Positions 51,051 through 60,034 of a DNA stretch of 64,000 bases are shown piece after piece. Numbering within the stretch: position 1 is the stretch's first letter; every line of letters begins with the position of its first letter. A program made the translations under genes and the position numbers. The notes beneath the pieces were generated by a model, which had not been told where the DNA came from, did not search any database, and worked only from the letters and a program-made list of their open reading frames with translations. Source of the stretch: Bdellovibrionaceae bacterium UBA6502 (GTDB taxonomy: Bacteria; Bdellovibrionota; Bdellovibrionia; Bdellovibrionales; UBA840); contig DJMA01000026.1 of NCBI GenBank assembly GCA_002436415.1, forward strand, positions 10,786 through 74,785, in the 5' to 3' direction.

Positions 51051-52907
51051 GTGAAAAAATTGAAAAAGGAACCGACAAAAGACTGGGTTAAGAGAAAGTT
51101 ATGGGGCAGCCTATTGCTCTGCTTTTTTTGTCTTTCCTGCGAGTTTGCTGAAAAAAATGAGAATATATTTATTCTCGCTGTGGATGGTTTAGATGGTTCC
51201 GCATTTAATTGCCTTTTGACCGAATCTCAAAGTTCTTTAGAGAAAAGTATTTGCGAGGAGTTTGTCAGGTTCTCTCACGCTCACACCACTTCTCCTTTAT
51301 CAGTGCCTAGTATGGCCAGTATTCTGACTGGTTTATATCCTTACCAACATAAACTTAGTGATAACGGTAGTAGCTATTTGTCTGAAAAGAATTGGACTTT
51401 GGCCGAACTGGCCTACGATAGAAATTTTCACACCGCCTTTTTTAGCGGAGGCGGAAGTATTTGGCGTAAGTCTGGTTTTGCACAAGGCTTTGAGTTGTTC
51501 CAAGAGTATGACAACTACTTAGACCAAAAGGCCTATTCACCAGCAGACTCTTTGGTGAGTAGTTTTCTAAGATGGTCGGGGACTTACTCACAAAAATCTC
51601 AATTTTCGGTAATTCATTTTACAGATTTACTATTTCCCAATGAACCTACCTTTGACGATTTTGGAATCGAAAGATCAAAGGGGAGAGACTCTCAAATTAA
51701 GGAGTGGAAAGAGTCGGTCGCAAAATTAATGATCGCCTTGAAAAAGAGACAAATCTGGGACCAAAGTTATATTGTAGTGGTGGGTTTAAATGGTCATACT
51801 CCTTTTGATCGAGAAAATGAAATATCGGCTTTAAACCTTCATTCAGAAAACACACAAGTCAGCATGTTCATAAAACCTCCTCGGAAAAAAAGAGATAGAG
51901 GTTTGACTTGGACCATTGATTCGAATGTCGCATTAGCAGATATTGGCGCTAGTTTTTTTGAACATTTTGGACAGGAATTACATTCGAGCAATGTGGTTAA
52001 GTCATATTCTTTGTTAACGGCCGTTGAAAAAAATAAGGTCACCTGGCCTGAAGATCGTCCAATTTTAATCGAAAGCTCTTGGGGAAAGTGGAAAAACATA
52101 AGCAACACACGAAGTGCTCTCTTGGTAGGGAAGCGTCTTTATTTGTTTGAAGATCCAATCCATTACTATAACACTCTTATCGATCGTAAAGAATTAGTAC
52201 CAATTAGTTTTAATGAAAAAACTCCAAGCATCGAAAAACTTTATGTGTATGAGTTATTGGAGAACATTGGATTAGATCTTTGGAGTGGAGTAAACTTTTT
52301 TGAAATTCGTAAATGGAAATTAGGAAGTTTGTTGTGGTCTGATAAAATGGATGATTACTTATTTGCGGAGTTAAACTTTTTAACAAAACGACTGTCAAAT
52401 CCCCGTGAGGTTGCAAATTGGCTAGCGTTTTTTAGTTTAAAGCAAGAAGAGTGGGCTAAGTTAAAAATATTAGGGGAGACTCATTCCGAAGAAAACTGGC
52501 GCATGCTCGCAAAAAGAAAGAAAATCAAACTGAATAAAAACTTTCGAGTTCGAGATTGTTTTGATGTGTTACTTTTGGCGGACCAAATTAAAGAAGATAG
52601 TTCTGGCTTCCCAGAAGATGTATGTGGTTCCAGTCTGGTACAAAATCTTTATCTGTGGAAGAGTTCACAAGGGGAGCAAGCAGATTACTGGCGTGAAAAG
52701 TTTCTCTCAGACTATCGTTTCTTTCTTTATAGAAGAGACATTAGTATTCAAAATTTTATTTCAGGAATGTTGATGGATGTGGAAGGAACTAATACTTTAG
52801 CGCCTCACGCGGTTGAAATGTATTTATCTTTACCAGAAAACAAGTCATTGAAAAATATTGTAACAAGAAGAATTCCTAATTCGATTTTTTCAAAACAAAC
52901 TTACTAG
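51051..52907 (+). CDS. Sulfatase/alkaline-phosphatase-superfamily protein, exported
   Basis: An N-terminal membrane or lipoprotein signal (WGSLLLCFFCLSCEF) precedes the superfamily domain. FILAVDGLDGSAF carries the metal-binding Asp, HTTSPLSVPSMASILTGLYP corresponds to the sulfatase active-site region, with Ser in place of Cys and Met where the key Arg should be, so no formylglycine can form. GLNGHTPFDRENE in the middle has conserved metal-site residues. The enzyme could be a phosphatase or phosphoethanolamine-type hydrolase or may be inactive. Start is GTG 51051. Residues beyond about 350 are not similar to known sulfatases. Confidence 0.75.
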   Translation: MKKLKKEPTKDWVKRKLWGSLLLCFFCLSCEFAEKNENIFILAVDGLDGSAFNCLLTESQSSLEKSICEEFVRFSHAHTTSPLSVPSMASILTGLYPYQHKLSDNGSSYLSEKNWTLAELAYDRNFHTAFFSGGGSIWRKSGFAQGFELFQEYDNYLDQKAYSPADSLVSSFLRWSGTYSQKSQFSVIHFTDLLFPNEPTFDDFGIERSKGRDSQIKEWKESVAKLMIALKKRQIWDQSYIVVVGLNGHTPFDRENEISALNLHSENTQVSMFIKPPRKKRDRGLTWTIDSNVALADIGASFFEHFGQELHSSNVVKSYSLLTAVEKNKVTWPEDRPILIESSWGKWKNISNTRSALLVGKRLYLFEDPIHYYNTLIDRKELVPISFNEKTPSIEKLYVYELLENIGLDLWSGVNFFEIRKWKLGSLLWSDKMDDYLFAELNFLTKRLSNPREVANWLAFFSLKQEEWAKLKILGETHSEENWRMLAKRKKIKLNKNFRVRDCFDVLLLADQIKEDSSGFPEDVCGSSLVQNLYLWKSSQGEQADYWREKFLSDYRFFLYRRDISIQNFISGMLMDVEGTNTLAPHAVEMYLSLPENKSLKNIVTRRIPNSIFSKQTY

Positions 52908-53587
52908 GCGATACTTTCAAGCTCTGCGATCCAGAAACTCTCTTTAGGATCCTTTTCAAACAACTGATTTACCAAGCTTGCCAGACTTCTATCATTGGAT
53001 TGAAAGCTCTCGATGTGAAAAGGGTTTAGCCGAGAGCTATATAAAAGAAAAAGCTTATCACCATCTTCTAGCTGAATGGATTCAATGTGAGGATGAATGC
53101 TTCTATAAACTCCTAGCATATTTTTAGGAAGAGGAGAGCAATTCTGTTTTCTATGGCTCGCTAAATTATTTGCATGATGAAGTAGTCTTAGTTCACCGCT
53201 ATTTTTCCAAAGTAGAATATCGGGTCCACCATAACTAACCCAGCCAAACTCGTTGTTTTCTCTGTAACAGGCTATGATCTCTAAACCTGACTGTAATTCC
53301 TCTTGGTTTTTTTGTTTAAAAAGATTGTCGTTCACCACTTGCATTGCAATTTGCAGATTGTTTAAATTATTTGAATACTGTGGATAGCGAGGAAAAGGGG
53401 AGGTCGCCTCAGCATCATCTTTGGCTGCAACGAAAAAGTCTGCCAGTTTTTGGATGTAACTGGCGATATTATCGCGATGTCCCCAAGGCAAACTACTTAT
53501 AACTAGTTTTTCTCGATTGAGTTCTAAATTTTCCGGTTTTGGAATTCTCATGCCTTTATGGAAATAGGAGTGTTGTTTTAATTTCAT
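52904..53587 (-). CDS. Degenerate PP2C-like protein in the FHA operon
   Basis: ATG 53587 (MKLKQHSY) has GGAGG nine bases ahead; the longer frame begins inside the previous gene. A PP2C-like fold is suggested by LPWGHRDNIASYIQKLADFF, EIIACYRENNEFGWVSYGGPDILLW for the core strand pair and NMLGVYRSIHPHIESIQLEDGDKLFLLYSSRL, which resembles the LGxxxxxxxxxxLxxGDxLLLxSDGL end. The metal-binding aspartates of true PP2C are not all kept. A pseudo-phosphatase that binds phospho-threonine partners next to three FHA proteins would make sense. This is inference from weak motifs. Confidence 0.6.
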   Translation of the reverse strand: MKLKQHSYFHKGMRIPKPENLELNREKLVISSLPWGHRDNIASYIQKLADFFVAAKDDAEATSPFPRYPQYSNNLNNLQIAMQVVNDNLFKQKNQEELQSGLEIIACYRENNEFGWVSYGGPDILLWKNSGELRLLHHANNLASHRKQNCSPLPKNMLGVYRSIHPHIESIQLEDGDKLFLLYSSRLNPFHIESFQSNDRSLASLVNQLFEKDPKESFWIAELESIA

Positions 53588-53591
53588 CTTC

Positions 53592-55640
53592 CTATCCTCC
53601 ATGCTTCTTTAGTTTAATTTGTGCTTTGTTAAAGTATTCTCCACCTTCAACATCTAAGCTAATAATACGACGCCAGATTTTTTTAGCACGATCGATGTCA
53701 CCATGAGCTTCTTTGAAAATACTATCTTGGTATTCTTCTCGTAATTTTGCGTTTAACCTTGTAACCGCTTGTGCTCTTTTGTCAGTGGCTTCGGTGTGGT
53801 TTGGATTTAAGCGAATGATTTTATCCGCAGTTAAAATGGCCTCTCGCAATTGATCCTCAGACTCAAAATAGTCTTGCAATTGGTCTCTTAGTTTATCTAC
53901 GACGGCCGAGATGTTGGCACGAATTTCATCGATTCTTGCTCGAGATCTTGCTTTTAAATTATTTGGATCAGGATAACTAGATTTAATATGTTCTTCATAG
54001 GCTTCAATACTATCTAAAGGATCACCCTTACGATCTACCGCCTTTGCTCGATTGTAAAGGCTCTCTCCCTGGCTAACCAAAGATCTTCTTTTACTTGCTT
54101 GTCGGGCAGCGATTTGTTTTTGTCTGTTACGCTCTTTGATGTTTTCCAAAATCGCCATTGCTCTAGGATTATCTGGGCTGGCTGAGAATACAAATTCAAG
54201 GCAAGATTCCGCTTGTGATAGACTCATTTGTGAAGCTTGTTGTTCACACATTTGAATGCTTCGCTCTAGTTTTTGTGCAAATTCTTTTTTTGCCTTTTTC
54301 TCTTCTTCAAGTCTAGCCTGATCCCGTAAAGTTGCAGCAGCAGTTTCTGCAATGTTTAGCATTTGCTTCGAAGGCAATGCATCAGGAAAACTTGGGTTAG
54401 AGTAACCTTCTGGTACAAAACGATGTACTTTTTCAATTTCAGAAATACATAAATCCCACTGCTCAGCGGTAAAAAATCGATGAGCTGCCGAGTAAGAGGC
54501 TTGTACAAAATCTTGTTGCTCAGGACTTAAAGCTTCAAAAGTGGACATTAGCTTTTTAGGCTCAGTACTAGCTTTTTCACTAGAACCAGTTTTGTTAACC
54601 TCTGAGTCATCCATTCCTAGAAATGCAACTACTACTAAAAGAGCAACCACTCCATAAATCATGAACTTGCGTTTCTTTTCTTTGTCTCCACCGAAGTAGG
54701 CGCTAGGGCGAAGGAATCCAATTTCTCCACCAGCGCCATCGATCATTGGCATTGGGAAGTTCCCATTGGCTGCAAGTTCCTGATTATCAATGCTAATCAT
54801 TGCATGATGGTGAACCTGTATAGGAAGGCGTTGAATTTTATCTTCAAACCTTTCATCCTTTTGTTCAAAGTATATTTTTGTAGAGCCAATTTCGATGCAG
54901 TCACCACTCACAAGAGGATACTCTCTGTCTGAGTTTAATTGGTTTCCATTTAAAAAACTACCATTGGAGCTTCCTAGGTCTTTCACTTTGAAATCACCCT
55001 TGGTATTTTTAATCACAATATGCTTGCGACTGGCTTTTGAGTCTTTTAGTTTAACATCACAATTATCACTTCTACCTAGAGTCCAAAAATTGCCAATGAT
55101 TTTCACGTATTCTTCTTGGCGTCCTTCATAAACAATTCGAAGCTGATTTAATAGCTGAACATTTCCACCCGCAGTGGTCTCATCATTAAATTCCTCTTCT
55201 TCTTTGTGGGAAGTTTTGGTGTAGGTGTTTTCAAAAGTTTCTACAGCAGAGGCTTCCATCTCATGAGACTCTTCGTAGCTCTGCTCGCCATTGTTCGCAG
55301 ACTGTCCTAGATTGTCAGAGTCAAAATCTTGGTCCGAAGAACTAGTTTGTGCTTTGCCATCCGAGAAACTAAGGGTGTAATTAGCGATTTGTATGCTGTC
55401 CTTATCTTCCAATTGAGCAATATTGATATCTAGTTGGTTCTTTTTTAGGGAACCTGTTTTTGATAAAAGTTCAATTTGCCAGCTAGCATCTTGAAAAAAG
55501 ATACGAGCGTGTTTTCTAGAAATTTGTGAGTTATTCAATACAATATCGGCATTTCGATCACGTCCAATGATGTATTCATTGTTCTCGAACAAATTCATTT
55601 CGGTTTCTAGAATGGCATTTAATAAGATGTGCAATTTCAT
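53592..55640 (-). CDS. Membrane protein with two FHA domains and TPR-like tail
   Basis: The 682-residue protein reads: FHA 1 (residues 1-95; YIIGRDRNADIVLNNSQISRKHARI), a Ser/Glu-rich linker, FHA 2 (about 165-255; FWTLGRSDNCDVKLKDSKASRKHIVI and DLGSSNGSFLNG), a linker, one membrane helix (about 325-345; FMIYGVVALLVVVAFLG), then a helical periplasmic part with TPR-like repeats (from about 380; VQASYSAAHRFFTAEQWDLC, ILTADKIIRLNPNHTEATDK, EAHGDIDRAKKIWRRIISLD). FHA domains bind phospho-threonine. It lies one base after the next FHA gene, within the same operon. Confidence 0.9.
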   Translation of the reverse strand: MKLHILLNAILETEMNLFENNEYIIGRDRNADIVLNNSQISRKHARIFFQDASWQIELLSKTGSLKKNQLDINIAQLEDKDSIQIANYTLSFSDGKAQTSSSDQDFDSDNLGQSANNGEQSYEESHEMEASAVETFENTYTKTSHKEEEEFNDETTAGGNVQLLNQLRIVYEGRQEEYVKIIGNFWTLGRSDNCDVKLKDSKASRKHIVIKNTKGDFKVKDLGSSNGSFLNGNQLNSDREYPLVSGDCIEIGSTKIYFEQKDERFEDKIQRLPIQVHHHAMISIDNQELAANGNFPMPMIDGAGGEIGFLRPSAYFGGDKEKKRKFMIYGVVALLVVVAFLGMDDSEVNKTGSSEKASTEPKKLMSTFEALSPEQQDFVQASYSAAHRFFTAEQWDLCISEIEKVHRFVPEGYSNPSFPDALPSKQMLNIAETAAATLRDQARLEEEKKAKKEFAQKLERSIQMCEQQASQMSLSQAESCLEFVFSASPDNPRAMAILENIKERNRQKQIAARQASKRRSLVSQGESLYNRAKAVDRKGDPLDSIEAYEEHIKSSYPDPNNLKARSRARIDEIRANISAVVDKLRDQLQDYFESEDQLREAILTADKIIRLNPNHTEATDKRAQAVTRLNAKLREEYQDSIFKEAHGDIDRAKKIWRRIISLDVEGGEYFNKAQIKLKKHGG

Positions 55641-55641
55641 A

Positions 55642-56568
55642 CTAGAAGCCTCCTTTTAACTTGAGTTGGCATTCCTCAAGTAGCGATTGAGCTTCTTTGT
55701 AGGCGAGGCTAGAGTTGTCATTCACTAAAATCATAACATGACGGTAGTAGGAAATGGCTTTTTTGTACTGGGCTTTTTCTTTTAAACTATTTGCCATACC
55801 CAGGGTATATTGAATCTCTTCTTCACGTTTTCGGTGTGCTTGTTTTAAATATCGATCGGCAAGTTCGTGTTGTGGGTACAAACTCAAAGCAGCTGAAAAA
55901 TAGCTAATGGCTCGATTGTAATTGGCCTCTCTGTACTCCCTAAAACCTCTAAGGTAATTTGCCTCTGCTTCTAAATACTGGCGGCTATCTTTCCCAGAGC
56001 TATAGTATTGCGTTTCTAGCTCTTGCTTTCTTTTAAAGGTTTCTGTGATTTCTTCGGCTATGGACTCTTCATTTCTAAATTGAATGTCATTGTCCACTTT
56101 TTCTTCATCCATTAACAGAAGCCCTGCAAAGGCCGCTATGACCAAACCAAGAATAATATGGAATGGCTTAATGCCTTGGCTTTGAGCTGTATTTTTACTT
56201 TTTGAGGCTTTGCCAACGGATTGTAATTTCGGCGCTGGCGTTTCAAAGATTTCTAATTGAAAGAATAGGCTAGTGTCACCGCATTGAATTTCTGTTCCAG
56301 GGATTAGTGCGAATTTTTGAATCTCTTGGCCATGAATATAGGTTTTGTTTTTAGGGTTCAAGTTTTCCACGAAAACCCCATTTTCTTCTAATAAAATAGC
56401 AGCATGCTTTCTAGAGCAACGGTTGTCGTTAAGCACAAGGTCACAGTTCGGATTACGTCCAATGACGATCCTAGGTTTGAGAAGTTTGATAGCCTTCCCG
56501 CGGTCATTTCCTGAAATAACTCTCAGGGTATAGACACTTTGACTTTGTAAGTTAACTGCGTTTGCTAT
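55642..56568 (-). CDS. FHA/TPR membrane protein, apparently starting at ATA
   Basis: The intact FHA domain (residues about 10-95; RIVIGRNPNCDLVLND, RCSRKHAAILLEEN) needs sequence upstream of the first standard start (GTG 56436), which would cut off the Gly-Arg motif. In frame, the ribosome site AAGGAG is followed by ATTACTAATA; ATA 56568 overlaps the preceding stop by one base (TAATA, versus the usual TAATG). I therefore extend the gene to this ATA start. After FHA come a membrane helix (GIKPFHIILGLVIAAFAGLLL) and a TPR-like helical region (YLRGFREYREANYNRAISYF, KAQYKKAISYYRHVM). Length about 309 residues. ATA initiation is rare, so the start may be mutated or a sequence error. Confidence 0.7.
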   Translation of the reverse strand: MANAVNLQSQSVYTLRVISGNDRGKAIKLLKPRIVIGRNPNCDLVLNDNRCSRKHAAILLEENGVFVENLNPKNKTYIHGQEIQKFALIPGTEIQCGDTSLFFQLEIFETPAPKLQSVGKASKSKNTAQSQGIKPFHIILGLVIAAFAGLLLMDEEKVDNDIQFRNEESIAEEITETFKRKQELETQYYSSGKDSRQYLEAEANYLRGFREYREANYNRAISYFSAALSLYPQHELADRYLKQAHRKREEEIQYTLGMANSLKEKAQYKKAISYYRHVMILVNDNSSLAYKEAQSLLEECQLKLKGGF

Positions 56569-58187
56569 TAGTAATCTCCTTGTTCTGCTAAATGATTAAA
56601 AGTTACAATAATATAGTCTATATTCGATGAAGTGGTAATCGCTTGTGCCTCAATGACAGTATCAACTCCACCCATTTCAATATTGTTTGAATGTGTACTT
56701 CTTGTATCCGCGACACATCTTTCCCATAAATCCTTCAAGCTAAGTTGAAGGCTCATATCACCAATGGCTTCAAAACTTTGATTTTGTAGGTTCATTTCTG
56801 TTTCCATCATCAAGGACTCTGCCATTTGGTTCATTGCAATAAAATGTCCATCCGCATTCAAGGCTAAGCAAGGGCTTGCAATGATGTTGGTCATATTTTT
56901 AGCTTCATTTTGCTTTTCCATTGGATCTTGGTAAGCAAAGGAATCACCGCCGCCAGAATCACTTAAACTTTGATTTAGTAGGCTGTTTACATTGGTATAG
57001 AGTCGATCGAGTACTGGAAATTGAAAGACTGGTTCAATACTTCTAGTGTCTCCTTTAATCGCTTTATCAATTGAAGAGCTAAGGTGATTAAAAGGTCTTT
57101 CAATAAGTTTATACATAAAAAAGAAAAGAATCGCTCCTAGAACCAATGCCATGGCTAGAGTTTGGATGAACAAACTGATCGTTCGTCCTTCACTGATAGA
57201 TAAGCTACCCATATTATATAGTACAACAGCGTAGGCGGAAATATTGTAACTTCCAGTTTTACGATCATAAGTTCTTATAGGAACGCTTGCTCCAACCGTT
57301 TTATCATTGATTTGTGAGACAAACTCTTCATCCATTTTTCGAGCTGCGTGAATAAATTGATCGTTGCGATAAGCTCCAATCTCATTGGCTGGAGCAATCA
57401 CGCTTCCATCATCAGCATCAATGATCAATGCCACATTTACGCCTTCTTCTCTTTCCGCAAAGCGAGTGGTTAACTGTGATCGAAAACCTTTTCCTAAAAT
57501 CTCTTGGTTGACTCGAACGATACTTCTAGCAATTCCTAGAGCACGCCTGCCAGACTCTCTTTCAATGGTCTGTTTTGTAATGCTCAACATTGGTATTACA
57601 GAGAGTAGAGTTGTGACAAAAATAAAGGTGAGTACGAAGCTAAAGAGTACCGCTTTAAATTCAAAAATCTCTGCCAGGCGATAAACTCCAGGCAGCATTA
57701 CATTTTCGATGTATTGCAAAAAGCTTTCTTTGGCGTTGCTAGGTGGAGCTTGATGCTCTTCGCCAGTACCATCTCCAGCAACGTCCTCTGCATAGTCAGG
57801 AATTGCTTGGTCATAGTCTGGCATGGAGTTCATATCAGGAGCTGCAGCGCCATCCATATTTCCCATGTTCTGATAGTTTGAGCCTGTGGTATATTGGGAA
57901 ATGACATAAGTGATTTCACATAGAATGTTATGAATTCCAACTCGATCGCCAACTTGGAGAATGCTTTGATCTACTTTAATGCCATTTACAAAAGTACCAT
58001 TGCTACTGCCAAGGTCTTTAATTGCAATGGCACTACCATTTACTTTAAATACGCAATGAGTTTTAGACACACCGGTAGATTTCAGATGAATCTGATTGCT
58101 AGGGGAGCGACCAACACCGTTGTCTCCCTCTTGTAGCGAAAAACTTTGTCCCGCTAAATCTCCTGTGAGTATCTTAAGCTTCCACAC
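56568..58187 (-). CDS. FHA-domain transmembrane sensor with HAMP-like linker and PAS-like domain
   Basis: Order: FHA domain (1-97; NGVGRSPSNQIHLKS, VSKTHCVFKV, KDLGSSNGTFVNG), a low-complexity linker, membrane helix 1 (about 178-200; VLFSFVLTFIFVTTLLSVIPM), a periplasmic sensor segment, membrane helix 2 (about 345-365; TLAMALVLGAILFFFMYKLI), a HAMP-like stretch (ERPFNHLSSSIDKAIKGDTRS), and a PAS-like C-terminus (ASPCLALNADGHFIAMNQMAESL). No kinase or cyclase domain follows, so it may pass signals by protein interaction. Start GTG 58187 is behind GGAGAT and overlaps the DUF192 gene by 14 bases. Confidence 0.88.
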   Translation of the reverse strand: MWKLKILTGDLAGQSFSLQEGDNGVGRSPSNQIHLKSTGVSKTHCVFKVNGSAIAIKDLGSSNGTFVNGIKVDQSILQVGDRVGIHNILCEITYVISQYTTGSNYQNMGNMDGAAAPDMNSMPDYDQAIPDYAEDVAGDGTGEEHQAPPSNAKESFLQYIENVMLPGVYRLAEIFEFKAVLFSFVLTFIFVTTLLSVIPMLSITKQTIERESGRRALGIARSIVRVNQEILGKGFRSQLTTRFAEREEGVNVALIIDADDGSVIAPANEIGAYRNDQFIHAARKMDEEFVSQINDKTVGASVPIRTYDRKTGSYNISAYAVVLYNMGSLSISEGRTISLFIQTLAMALVLGAILFFFMYKLIERPFNHLSSSIDKAIKGDTRSIEPVFQFPVLDRLYTNVNSLLNQSLSDSGGGDSFAYQDPMEKQNEAKNMTNIIASPCLALNADGHFIAMNQMAESLMMETEMNLQNQSFEAIGDMSLQLSLKDLWERCVADTRSTHSNNIEMGGVDTVIEAQAITTSSNIDYIIVTFNHLAEQGDY

Positions 58188-58527
58188 TTAACTGATCTCC
58201 AATCTCAAGTTGCTGTTTGTCTAGAGTTCCTCTTGTAAACTCGAAGACAGAATCATATTTAAAGTTTGGCCAGGTAATTTTCCATGGCTTTAAATTCCAA
58301 TAAATTTTTTCTACACACATTTCACGGTTCACAAAAACCACGTCAATGGGCACTTTCATAAAATGAGTATGGATGCTGCTAGTTTTCTTTATCCACAAAC
58401 AATAGTTTTCTGGGAATTTACTTTTTCCCATCATGCCGACTAATTTTTTATAGAAATGATCCGCTACATCTAATTTTGATGTAAGGGCTATGTTTTTACT
58501 TTTGTTTTTCAACATCTTCATTTCCAT
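58174..58527 (-). CDS. DUF192-family protein
   Basis: A 117-residue protein with the DUF192 pattern: VGMMGKSKFPENYCLWI, SIHTHFMKVPIDVVFVNREM, and VLEFTRGT-like EFTRGTLDKQQLEIGDQL. Family members are often secreted and are found in Tad-type pilus clusters, as here between tadC and an FHA gene. It starts two bases after the tadC stop; no signal is obvious, so the site of action is unclear. Function is unknown. Confidence 0.85.
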   Translation of the reverse strand: MEMKMLKNKSKNIALTSKLDVADHFYKKLVGMMGKSKFPENYCLWIKKTSSIHTHFMKVPIDVVFVNREMCVEKIYWNLKPWKITWPNFKYDSVFEFTRGTLDKQQLEIGDQLSVEA

Positions 58528-58529
58528 TC

Positions 58530-59423
58530 CTAGTTCAACATTTGTAGGCCAATAGGGCCAAACACCATTAAAAAAATTGCCGGCATAATAAAAATCACAA
58601 GAGGTAGTAACATAGCTTGTGATGCTTTCGCTCCCGCTTTCTCTGCTCTCGTAAAACGCTCGAGCCGCATTTGCTCGGATTGTTGTTGTAGTACTTTACC
58701 AATCCCTTGTCCTGTTTGATCGGAGTCAATCACCATGGCTACGAAGGCCGTAATTTCAGGAATATCCAATCGTTCCGCCAAATCCCTCAAAGATTCTGTA
58801 CGACTTCTACCTAAACGAATATCACGTAAAACCAATTCTAATTCTGCGGCGAGTACTGAGCCATCTTCCGCCTTTTCAATGACCTTTTGCACTGCTGTGA
58901 AAAAATCTGAACCAGCTTCTGTAGCTAGTGCTAATAAGTCGATGAAAAATGGCATATCTAAAATTACATTTTGATAGCGTTGGTCTTTACTTGTCTTTGC
59001 ATGGATGTGTGGGAAATAGGCTCCAACCAAAGTTAAGCCGATGATGAAAAGAGGTGGTATACCCATTTGCAATGCAAAATCTAAAATGCTCATCAGTAGG
59101 GGATAAACAAAACCCCAAAAGATTTGAATGGCTATGAACTCATCCACATTAATCTCTCTAGAGAGACCAGCTGTTTTAATTTTCTTTTGCACTTTTGCAC
59201 GATAATTTTCTGCGGTAATTTTTTTTGCAATTCCAAGTGAAAAGAAATGTGCAAGTGGACGAGAGATCTCGATAAACTTTGATTTGGATTTGTTTGGAGC
59301 ATTGTCTTCATCCCATACCAATTCTTGGTTTTCACTGCTTGAAAGCAGAATAAAAACCACATTGTAAGCAGCGAAGGCTACTAACAAGAGCGATAGAATT
59401 AATATCATTTCAGAGCTACCCAT
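58530..59423 (-). CDS. tadC: TadC-like inner-membrane platform protein
   Basis: TadC and TadB form the inner-membrane platform of the Flp/Tad pilus secretion system. Visible are an N-terminal membrane helix (SEMILILSLLLVAFAAYNVVFIL), the type II secretion F domain (around 140-270; DMPFFIDLLALATEAGSDFFTAVQKV, SLRDLAERLDIPEITAFVAMVIDSDQTG) and the C-terminal helices (SQAMLLPLVIFIMPAIFLMVF). ATG 59423 follows AAGGATG. It heads the FHA operon; TadA, TadB and the pilin are not in the window. Confidence 0.92.
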   Translation of the reverse strand: MGSSEMILILSLLLVAFAAYNVVFILLSSSENQELVWDEDNAPNKSKSKFIEISRPLAHFFSLGIAKKITAENYRAKVQKKIKTAGLSREINVDEFIAIQIFWGFVYPLLMSILDFALQMGIPPLFIIGLTLVGAYFPHIHAKTSKDQRYQNVILDMPFFIDLLALATEAGSDFFTAVQKVIEKAEDGSVLAAELELVLRDIRLGRSRTESLRDLAERLDIPEITAFVAMVIDSDQTGQGIGKVLQQQSEQMRLERFTRAEKAGAKASQAMLLPLVIFIMPAIFLMVFGPIGLQMLN

Positions 59424-59446
59424 TTTTCATCCTTGGTAGTACAACT

Positions 59447-60034
59447 ATGTTCATGAGAAAAATCTTACTTGCTTCCCAATCACCACGACGTCACGATCTG
59501 CTAGTCAAGGCGGGTTACCATATTGAGACCTTCCCACCTAAGTTATCGGAAATTCTCAATAAAAACCTTAGCTTAGATGATGCTTTGATCGACATTGCTA
59601 GACAAAAGTGGGTAGCGGCTTTGGCCCAGTATCCTGAACTAAAGCAACGTACTGAAGTCCTGTTATGTTCTGATACAATGGTGGTGGATAAGGGAGAGGC
59701 TTTAGGCAAGGCTAAAGACCGTGAGCAAGCGAAATCTTTCCTGGAGTCTATGTCTGGCCAGGCCCACGAAGTTAAAACTTCGATTTTACTAGGGATTCCA
59801 AAAACTGGAAAGTATATATCAGGGGTTTACACTACCAAAGTTTTTTTTCGGAGCTTAAAAAACGAAGAAATAGAAGATTATTTAGATTCTGAGGAGTGGA
59901 TCGATAAGGCTGGAGCTTACGGTATTCAAGGTCTAGCTGGAAACTTTGTCGACAAAATTGATGGCAGCTTAAATACAGTCATTGGTCTTCCTGTGGAGTT
60001 CTTACCTGACCTATTGTCGAGGCTAGAAGAATGA
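59447..60034 (+). CDS. maf: Maf-type nucleotide pyrophosphatase
   Basis: Maf proteins hydrolyse non-canonical or modified nucleoside triphosphates. The N-terminal ILLASQSPRRHDLLVKAGY is the family signature, followed by CSDTMVVDKGEALGKAKDREQA and the later KAGAYGIQGLAGNFVDKIDGS with the conserved Gln and Asp. It overlaps YggS by four bases (ATGA), so they are translated together. ATG 59447 or 59453 is the start. Confidence 0.95.
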   Translation: MFMRKILLASQSPRRHDLLVKAGYHIETFPPKLSEILNKNLSLDDALIDIARQKWVAALAQYPELKQRTEVLLCSDTMVVDKGEALGKAKDREQAKSFLESMSGQAHEVKTSILLGIPKTGKYISGVYTTKVFFRSLKNEEIEDYLDSEEWIDKAGAYGIQGLAGNFVDKIDGSLNTVIGLPVEFLPDLLSRLEE

